In this document: piece after piece, positions 7,843 to 12,494 of the stretch
Position numbering within the stretch: position 1 is the stretch's first letter
Layout: each line of letters starts with the position of its first letter
Source: an uncultured Spirochaetales bacterium
GTDB lineage: Bacteria; Spirochaetota; Spirochaetia; Treponematales; Treponemataceae
Length of the DNA: 12,494 bases
NCBI GenBank assembly: GCA_946061495.1
Contig: CAMGSV010000053.1
Span: 1 to 12,494, forward strand
Direction of reading: 5' to 3'
The notes under the pieces: model-generated
What the model saw: the letters and a program-made list of their open reading frames with translations, nothing else
What the model was told of the DNA's origin: nothing
The model's database searches: none
Translations under genes and position numbers: made by a program

Positions 7843-7930
7843 GGGAAGGGAAGCCAGGGGGTGTCTACCGACGGCGCCCTCTGAGCGAAGCGAAGTGTAA
7901 GCCGACGGTGGGCTCCTGGCTTCCCCTCCC
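7843..7930. repeat. 88-nt two-part inverted repeat
   Basis: The outer arms GGGAAGGGAAGCCAGG (7843-7858) and CCTGGCTTCCCCTCCC (7915-7930) pair over 16 bp with one mismatch. Inner arms ACCGACGGC (7867-7875) and GCCGACGGT (7901-7909) pair over 9 bp with a central A-A mismatch. A 25-base apical loop contains GAGCGAAGCGAAG. On the + strand the stem is followed by CTTTTACATT, a weak T tail; on the minus strand there is none. It could be a small non-autonomous mobile or REP-like element, a structured RNA or an imperfect terminator. It lies 25 bases beyond the fabV stop. Confidence 0.6.
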
Positions 7931-7955
7931 CTTTTACATTAAGTTTTCACCGATG

Positions 7956-9167
7956 CTATACTGCATCCATGCGGGGCACGTCCGCCGTATAGTCCACGCC
8001 CTCCACGTCAAAGCCGTTGGTGGCCATAAAGTCGTGGCGGTAGCCCTCCATGTCGCCCAGCTGGGACAGGTTCTCTTGGGTCACCTGGGCCATGCGGCGG
8101 TCCACTTCGTCCTGCACCGCTGGATCTAGCTCCCAGTCATCGATGCGGATGAGGTGGGCCTCATCCACAGGAACGGTGCCGCCGGTGTAAAGCCGCTCGG
8201 CAAAGAGGCGCTCCATCTGTTCAATGCATCCCTCGTGGGTTCCCTTCTCCTTCATCACCTTGAACAGGATGGAAAGATACAGGGGGATGATGGGGATGAC
8301 GGCGCTGGAGCGGGTCACCAGCCCCTTGTTCACGGAGACGAAGGCCTGGCCCTTCACCTTTTCTCCCAACAGGGCGTGGAGATCCAGAGCAGTCTTTTCC
8401 AGATGCTTCTTGGCACCGCCGATGGTTCCGTCACGGTAGATGGCGTGGGACAGGGCGGGGCCAATGTAGGAGTAGGCCACGGTCATGCAGCCCTCCGCCA
8501 GCAGTCCTTCCTTCAGCAGGGCTTCAATCCACAGCTGCCAGTCCTCTCCACCCATCACCTTCACCGTCTCGGCGGCCTCCGCCTCGTTGGCAGGCTCGGC
8601 GCTCATCTCGGAAAGCTCCCCGGTCATCATGTCCACGGTCATGCCGGTGTAGGGCTTGCCGAAGGGCTTCAGCACGGACTTGTACAGGACACCAGTCTCA
8701 GGGTCGGTGCGGACAGGGCTGGCAAGGCTGTACACCACCAGGTCGAAGGTGACGCCCATCTTCTTGGCCTCCTGAATGACGGCCTGGCGGCACTCGTTGC
8801 TGAAGGCATCCATGTTCAGGGTGACGGCGGGGAGTCCTGCCGCCTTGGCCGCCTGGTCAAAGGCCAGGTTGTTGTACCAGCCGGGAGTTCCCCCCTTCTT
8901 CTCGCTGCCCTCCTTCTCGAAGGACACGCCGATGGTGGCGGCTCCGTACTCAAAGGCGGCGGCAATGCGGCTGGCAAGACCGTAGCCGGTGGAGCAGCCC
9001 AGCACCAGCACGGCCTTGGGGCCGGTTCCACCCTCGGAAGCAGTCTTGATGCCACGCTTCTCCTTGCAGGCCTTGATGTAGTTGATCTGATGCTCAGTTT
9101 CCTTGCCGCATCCGATGGGATGGGCGTTGATGCAGATGTTGCTGCGAATCATTGGCTTGATTACCAT
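7956..9167 (-). CDS. fabV: FabV / trans-2-enoyl-CoA (ACP) reductase, NADH-dependent
   Basis: Reduces the trans-2 double bond of enoyl-ACP or enoyl-CoA with NADH: the last step of each fatty-acid elongation round, or crotonyl-CoA to butyryl-CoA in butyrate-forming organisms. The 403 residues are normal for the FabV/TER family and resemble Treponema denticola TER throughout. The cofactor loop GCSTGYGLASR is at 57-67. The catalytic Tyr-X8-Lys motif is Y244 and K253, with a second Lys at 254. Other family segments include SLASPVRTDP (147-156), SVNKGLVTR (278-286) and the C-terminal YRHDF motif (376-380). An acidic residue after the second strand (VSFEK, Glu84) fits preference for NADH. The ATG has AAAGGAG six bases upstream. 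It lies 80 bp downstream of fabF with a terminator between. Substrate preference (CoA or ACP) cannot be read from the sequence. Confidence 0.95.
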   Translation of the reverse strand: MVIKPMIRSNICINAHPIGCGKETEHQINYIKACKEKRGIKTASEGGTGPKAVLVLGCSTGYGLASRIAAAFEYGAATIGVSFEKEGSEKKGGTPGWYNNLAFDQAAKAAGLPAVTLNMDAFSNECRQAVIQEAKKMGVTFDLVVYSLASPVRTDPETGVLYKSVLKPFGKPYTGMTVDMMTGELSEMSAEPANEAEAAETVKVMGGEDWQLWIEALLKEGLLAEGCMTVAYSYIGPALSHAIYRDGTIGGAKKHLEKTALDLHALLGEKVKGQAFVSVNKGLVTRSSAVIPIIPLYLSILFKVMKEKGTHEGCIEQMERLFAERLYTGGTVPVDEAHLIRIDDWELDPAVQDEVDRRMAQVTQENLSQLGDMEGYRHDFMATNGFDVEGVDYTADVPRMDAV

Positions 9168-9203
9168 TGTTTTCTCCTTTAGTTCTCGTAATTTTATGGA
9201 AGT

Positions 9204-9231
9204 AAAAAGGGGCTACTGAGAGGTAGCCCCT
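9204..9231 (-). terminator. Intrinsic terminator between fabF and fabV
   Basis: On the minus strand, AGGGGCTAC and GTAGCCCCT form a perfect nine-base-pair stem around the loop CTCTCA, followed by a run of T (9204-9208). It lies 16 bases beyond the fabF stop and about 37 bases before fabV. I see no convincing promoter in the remaining gap, so fabV expression probably depends on read-through or on an unrecognised promoter. Confidence 0.85.
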
Positions 9232-9247
9232 GATTGGTTTGCGGTTC

Positions 9248-10504
9248 TTAGTCCTTGAACTTCGTCATGATGACGCAGCCGTTGTGGCCGCCGAAGCCCA
9301 AGGAGTTGGAGGCGATGCAGTTGATTTCACCTGCCACGGGCTTGTTGGGCACGTAGTCCAGGTCACAGCCAGCCTCCAGATCGGGGTTCTCCAGATTGAT
9401 GGTGGGTGGATAGAAGCCCTCGTTCATGGCCTTCACGCTGATGATGGCCTCGATGGCACCAGCGGCACCGACGCAGTGGCCGGTCATGCTCTTGGTGGAG
9501 GAAACCTTCATCTTGTAGGCGTGGTCTCCAAAGGCCAGCTTCACCATCTTTGTCTCGGAGGGATCGTTGATGGGGGTGGAGGTTCCGTGGGCGTTGTAGT
9601 AGTCCACCTCCTCCGGCTTGATGCCGGCATCCTCCAGGGCCAGTTTGATTGCCTTGGCACCGCCCGTTCCGTCAAGGCGGGGGCTGGTGATGTGGTAGGC
9701 ATCGGAGGAGGCACCGAATCCGGCGAACTCAGCGTAAATCCTTGCGCCACGCTTCTTTGCGTGCTCCAGCTCCTCCAGCACCAGGATTCCTGCTCCCTCG
9801 CCCATGGTGAAGCCCTCACGCTTTGCGTCGAAGGGGCGGCTGGCCTTCTTGGGGTCGTCGTTGAAGGAGGTGGCCAATGTCTGGAGAACGGTGAAGCAAC
9901 CGATGCCGAATCCCGTGATGGCAGCCTCGGTTCCACCTGCAAGGCACACGTCCAGACGGCCGGAGCGAACCAGGTCCAGGGCGGCACCCAGGGCGTCGGT
10001 ACCGGAGGCACAGGCAGTTGCCAGGGTCCAGGAAAGTCCCTCGATGCCAAAGAGCATGCTGATGTTGGCCGCCCCCTCGTTGGTGATGAACATGGGCACC
10101 GACAGGGGTGGAATGCGGCTGTTTCCCGCCTCGAAGTACTTCTTGTAGCCGGCCTCCATGGTCTCGAAGCCGCCGATGCCGTTGCCCAGCATGATGCCGG
10201 ACTTGTCTGCGGAGATGGTCTCCTTGGTGTAGCCTGCATCCTTGACGGCCTCGGTGGCGGCCGCCACAGCGAACTGGGTGAAGCGGCTCATCTTGCGGGC
10301 TTCCTTGCGGTCCACGCCCCAGTCGGTGAGATTGAAGTTCTTTACCTCGGCGGCAATCTTTACCGCGTAGTCGGTGGTGTCGAACAGGGTAATCTTGTCT
10401 ATGCCGCACTCCCCGGCCATGATGGATTTCCAAGTGTCCTCAACTGAGTTTCCGATGGGGGTAACGGCTCCCATTCCGGTGATGACAACTCTTCTCTGTG
10501 ACAT
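9248..10504 (-). CDS. fabF: Beta-ketoacyl-ACP synthase II (FabF)
   Basis: Condensing enzyme of type II fatty-acid synthesis: it transfers an acyl group from acyl-ACP to its active-site cysteine and condenses it with malonyl-ACP, releasing CO2. The 418 residues have normal length. The catalytic triad is complete: C165 in TACASGTDA, H306 in NAHGTSTPIND and H343 in KSMTGHCVGAAG, in the order and spacing of E. coli FabF (Cys163, His303, His340). The glycine-rich C-terminal segment NSLGFGGHNG (400-409) carries the gating Phe404. The start ATG follows AAGGAG by six bases. The gene is downstream of the acyl-CoA synthetase, separated by 123 bases of repeat-rich DNA without a recognisable promoter, so co-transcription is likely. 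No acpP, fabD or fabG lies in the window. Confidence 0.97.
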   Translation of the reverse strand: MSQRRVVITGMGAVTPIGNSVEDTWKSIMAGECGIDKITLFDTTDYAVKIAAEVKNFNLTDWGVDRKEARKMSRFTQFAVAAATEAVKDAGYTKETISADKSGIMLGNGIGGFETMEAGYKKYFEAGNSRIPPLSVPMFITNEGAANISMLFGIEGLSWTLATACASGTDALGAALDLVRSGRLDVCLAGGTEAAITGFGIGCFTVLQTLATSFNDDPKKASRPFDAKREGFTMGEGAGILVLEELEHAKKRGARIYAEFAGFGASSDAYHITSPRLDGTGGAKAIKLALEDAGIKPEEVDYYNAHGTSTPINDPSETKMVKLAFGDHAYKMKVSSTKSMTGHCVGAAGAIEAIISVKAMNEGFYPPTINLENPDLEAGCDLDYVPNKPVAGEINCIASNSLGFGGHNGCVIMTKFKD

Positions 10505-10582
10505 TTTCGTCTCCTTGTCAATGTATTGGGAAGCAGGCTCCCCAGGTTTTATTCTTTCTTGTCCAGCAGGACACTATTTCCG

Positions 10583-10646
10583 TTTGTCCTGGCAGGACTT
10601 TTATTTTCTTTTGTCCTGGCAGGACTTTTATTTTCTTTTGTCCTGG
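10583..10646. repeat. 27-bp tandem repeat spanning the end of the acyl-CoA synthetase gene
   Basis: Two exact copies (10583-10609 and 10610-10636) are followed by a 10-base partial third copy (10637-10646) inside the coding sequence. Each full unit contains the palindrome GTCCTGGCAGGAC (10586-10598 and 10613-10625) followed on the + strand by TTTTATTTTCTTTT. A diverged relative, GTCCAGCAGGAC, lies at 10561-10572. The synthetase stop codon is in the second copy. Because the unit is 27 bp and carries the same stop, changes in copy number would not alter the protein. Confidence 0.85.
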
Positions 10647-12298
10647 TTGCGGATGGCCACGTGGCGTATCTTGCCGCTGATGGTCTTGGGCAGCTCCTTC
10701 ACGAACTCAATGAGACGGGGAGCCTTGTAAGCAGCGGTTTCCTTCTTGGCGAATTCCTGCAGCTCCTGGGAAAGCTGGTGGCTTTCCTCATAGCCGGGAG
10801 CCACCACGATGGTGGCCTTCACCACCTGGTTGCGGGCGTCGTCGGCCACACCGGTGACGGCGCACTCCAGCACGGCGGGATGCTGCATCAGGGTGCTCTC
10901 CACCTCGAAGGGGCTGATTCGGTAACCGGCGCTCTTGATCATGTCGTCAATGCGACCCACAAACCAGAAGTAGCCGTCCTCGTCCCGGTAGGCCATGTCG
11001 CCGGTGTGGTACAGCCCTCCCATGAAGGCCTCCTGGGTTCGCTGCTCATCCTTGTAGTAGCCGGCAAACATGCCGAAGGGCCTCCCTTTGTCCAGCCGGA
11101 TGACGATTTCCCCCACCTCCTCCGCCTTGCAGGAGGCGCCTTCGCTGTCCACGATGTCGATGGTGTAGCCGGGGGCGGGCTTTCCCATGGAGCCGGGTTT
11201 TGGCTCCATGCCGTCAAAGTTGCCGATGGTGAGGGTCAACTCCGTCTGGCCGTAGCCCTCCTTCATCTTGATGCCGGTCTTCTCCAGAAACCTGTTGTAA
11301 ATCTCGCCGTTGAGGGCCTCCCCGGCGGTGGTGCAGTGGACCAGGCTGGAAAGGTCGTGTTTGGTGAAGTCCTGTCGCACAAGGTAGCGGTAGACGGTGG
11401 GGGGAGCGCAGAAGGTGGTGACCTTGTATTTCGCCATCTTCTCTAGCAGGCGGGCGGGTACGAAGGTCACCATGTCGTAGGCGAACACGGCGCTTCCTGC
11501 AAGCCACTGTCCGTAAATCTTGCCCCAGACGGCCTTGGCCCAGCCGGTCTCCGCCAGGGTCAGGTGGAGGCCGCCGTCCACCACCTTCTGCCAGTACCGG
11601 GCGGTGACGATGTGTCCCAGGGGGTAGGTGAAGTTGTGCTGCACCATCTTGGGATAGCCGGAGGTACCAGAGGTGAAGTACAGCAGCATGATGTCGTCGT
11701 TGGCGGTGGCCCCCTCACCCTGGGGGCGGGAAAAGTCGGGGGAAAGGGTGGGGTAGATTTCCTCGAAGGAAAGCCAGCCTTCACGGGTGCCTTCCACCGT
11801 CACCAAACGCTCCACCGTGGGGGAGCCGTCCCGTGCCAGGTCAATCTGGTTCTGGAGCTCCCGGTCGTCGAAGGAAACAATCATCTTGATGGCCGCCGCA
11901 TTGGTGCGGTACTCGATGTCGCTTTTCAGCAGCAGGTTGGTGGCGGGAACGGCGATGGCCCCGATTTTGTGGAGGGCCAGCATGAAGTACCAGAACTCGT
12001 AGCGGCGGCGGAGGATCAGCATCACCGCATCCCCCTTCCTGATTCCTTGGCCGAGGAGGAAGTTGGCCGTCTTGTCGGAGGCAGTCTTCAAGTCCTGGAA
12101 GGAGAAGGTTTGCTCCTGCCCCTTGTCGTCGCACCACACCAGTGCGGTGCGATCCGGTTCGGTGCGGGCATATTCATCCACCACGTCGTAGGCAAAGTTG
12201 AAGTTTTCAGGAATGGCAATGGAAAAATTGTCTTTTAATTCTTGGTAGTTGTTGTAGTCGGAATTTCCTTTCACGTATTTTTGGAACATCATTCTCAA
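10628..12298 (-). CDS. AMP-forming acyl-CoA synthetase, medium-chain type
   Basis: Adenylate-forming enzyme that activates a carboxylic acid with ATP and then transfers the acyl group to CoA. The 556-residue length and the opening YQELKDNFSIAIPENFNFAYDVVDEYA region fit the medium-chain acyl-CoA synthetase group. Numbering from the TTG start, motifs are YFTSGTSGYPK (207-217, phosphate-binding loop), YGQTE (349-353), HTGD (431-434), GRIDDMIKSAGYRISPFEVE around 448-467, and the C-terminal PKTISGK with the catalytic lysine at 543. All key motifs are intact. The TTG at 12298 sits five bases after GAGAGG. ATGs at 12292 and 12289 are in frame but 11 or more bases away, so the start is uncertain by two or three codons. 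The substrate cannot be fixed; propionate, butyrate, branched-chain or medium-chain acids are possible. It is the first gene of a probable run with fabF and fabV. Confidence 0.9.
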   Translation of the reverse strand: MRMMFQKYVKGNSDYNNYQELKDNFSIAIPENFNFAYDVVDEYARTEPDRTALVWCDDKGQEQTFSFQDLKTASDKTANFLLGQGIRKGDAVMLILRRRYEFWYFMLALHKIGAIAVPATNLLLKSDIEYRTNAAAIKMIVSFDDRELQNQIDLARDGSPTVERLVTVEGTREGWLSFEEIYPTLSPDFSRPQGEGATANDDIMLLYFTSGTSGYPKMVQHNFTYPLGHIVTARYWQKVVDGGLHLTLAETGWAKAVWGKIYGQWLAGSAVFAYDMVTFVPARLLEKMAKYKVTTFCAPPTVYRYLVRQDFTKHDLSSLVHCTTAGEALNGEIYNRFLEKTGIKMKEGYGQTELTLTIGNFDGMEPKPGSMGKPAPGYTIDIVDSEGASCKAEEVGEIVIRLDKGRPFGMFAGYYKDEQRTQEAFMGGLYHTGDMAYRDEDGYFWFVGRIDDMIKSAGYRISPFEVESTLMQHPAVLECAVTGVADDARNQVVKATIVVAPGYEESHQLSQELQEFAKKETAAYKAPRLIEFVKELPKTISGKIRHVAIRNQDKRK

Positions 12299-12419
12299 AA
12301 AGACCTCTCGTACACTAGAGCCGGGCTGATTGGAATTGTAGGATGACCCGGCTGAATTTAGACACTATCGGAATAAAAAAGTTGCATCAATTTCGCCAAA
12401 AATACAGATGCTGGAAAAT

Positions 12420-12448
12420 ATAGTAGGGTATTGTGACACTTTTGTCAA
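12420..12448 (-). promoter_or_regulatory. Strong sigma70-type promoter for the acyl-CoA synthetase
   Basis: On the minus strand, TTGACA (12443-12448), exactly 17 bases, then TACTAT (12420-12425). Transcription should start near 12413, leaving a leader of roughly 115 nt. The -35 hexamer overlaps the middle half-site of the TGTCA array. Confidence 0.75.
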
Positions 12449-12456
12449 TTGTGTCA
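12434..12456. promoter_or_regulatory. Candidate operator: three TGTCA half-sites at 9-bp spacing
   Basis: On the + strand TGACA (12434-12438) is inverted relative to TGTCA (12443-12447) and TGTCA (12452-12456). The outer pair extends to a perfect 6-bp inverted repeat, TGACAC and GTGTCA, in a symmetric 23-bp site. The site covers the -35 box of the acyl-CoA synthetase promoter and lies about 20 bases before a probable divergent start codon, a classic place for a repressor. I do not recognise the half-site as that of a specific regulator. Confidence 0.45.
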
Positions 12457-12478
12457 AAATAGAAAGGGAGGCGATGGT

Positions 12479-12494
12479 ATGGATAGAACGGGGA
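12479..12494 (+). CDS. Start of a divergent gene, cut by the right edge
   Basis: AGGGAGG at 12465-12471 is a strong ribosome binding site seven bases before the ATG at 12479, which opens Met-Asp-Arg-Thr-Gly. A second ATG at 12474, in another frame, is only two bases from the site and is less likely. Only five codons are visible, so function cannot be read. A divergent regulator of the fatty-acid genes would fit the operator-like array, but this is inference from position alone. Confidence 0.45.

Larger units (their letters stand above)
7548..7955. other. 408-base gene-free stretch between the convergent ends of ettA and fabV
   Basis: From left to right this holds the ettA terminator hairpin, a short minus-strand open frame that may be a gene remnant (7673-7798), a perfect 18-nt palindrome (7807-7824) and an 88-nt two-part inverted repeat (7843-7930). 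No full-length gene, tRNA-like fold or transposase is visible. No standard terminator with a T tail is seen for the incoming fabV transcript on the minus strand. Confidence 0.7.

Noticed and set aside
7843..7930. Intrinsic terminator of fabV
   Set aside because: The inverted repeat is strong, but on the minus strand it is followed by CACTGGTACG with no T tract, so a standard terminator call is not supported.
8154..9182. Long plus-strand open frame opposite fabV (342 codons)
   Set aside because: Antisense shadow without recognisable motifs or start signals; the minus strand carries complete FabV.
9239..10447. Long plus-strand open frame opposite fabF (402 codons)
   Set aside because: The product is a Gly/Val/Leu/His-rich antisense artefact. 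The minus strand encodes FabF with all catalytic residues.
10586..10625. Attenuator or terminator between the synthetase and fabF
   Set aside because: On the minus strand, the direction of these genes, the hairpins are followed by A-rich sequence, not a T run, so they cannot act as intrinsic terminators for this operon.
10583..10646. CRISPR-like array
   Set aside because: The copies are directly adjacent with no spacers, only two full units exist, and no cas gene is nearby.
10526..11446. Plus-strand open frame over the 27-bp repeat and the synthetase, with repeated LAGLLFSFV-like peptides
   Set aside because: The apparent peptide repeat is the 27-bp DNA repeat read in frame, and the rest is antisense to the synthetase. 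No ribosome binding site seen.

Overview
The window looks like ordinary chromosome of a moderately GC-rich bacterium. The best guess from recall is a Treponema-like spirochaete. The enoyl reductase resembles Treponema denticola trans-2-enoyl-CoA reductase along its whole length. Both chemoreceptors lack a C-terminal NWETF-type pentapeptide and end in the FKV-type tail I associate with spirochaete receptors. This was judged by eye; no search was run, and another anaerobe with FabV is possible.

Left part (1-5700, + strand), signalling: a membrane-bound PAS-GGDEF diguanylate cyclase, cut off by the left edge, is followed by two tandem paralogous methyl-accepting chemotaxis proteins of 637 and 636 residues. 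Each receptor gene has its own TTTACA-N17-TATA(C/G)T promoter. The second ends in a strong intrinsic terminator.

Middle (5700-7950): ettA, an ABC-F translation factor, lies on the + strand. Its promoter is placed so that transcription should start at or one base before the ATG. A terminator-like hairpin follows. Then comes a 408-base gene-free stretch holding a possible gene remnant, a perfect 18-nt palindrome and an 88-nt two-part inverted repeat.

Right part (7956-12298, - strand), fatty-acid metabolism: a medium-chain acyl-CoA synthetase, FabF (beta-ketoacyl-ACP synthase II) and FabV (trans-2-enoyl reductase), in that transcription order. A strong promoter (TTGACA-N17-TACTAT) precedes the synthetase. 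It overlaps three TGTCA half-sites spaced 9 bp apart, and a divergent gene appears to begin at the extreme right edge. This arrangement suggests autoregulated control by a divergent regulator, but the neighbour's identity is outside the window. A 27-bp tandem repeat with small hairpins lies between the synthetase and fabF. An intrinsic terminator lies between fabF and fabV, so the three genes are probably not expressed equally.

I saw no CRISPR array, tRNA, rRNA, transposase or phage gene. No clearly novel multi-gene system is evident. The points most worth a second look are the conserved cysteine pair in the two receptor sensors, the leaderless ettA arrangement, the repeats and hairpins, and the operator-like array at the right edge.
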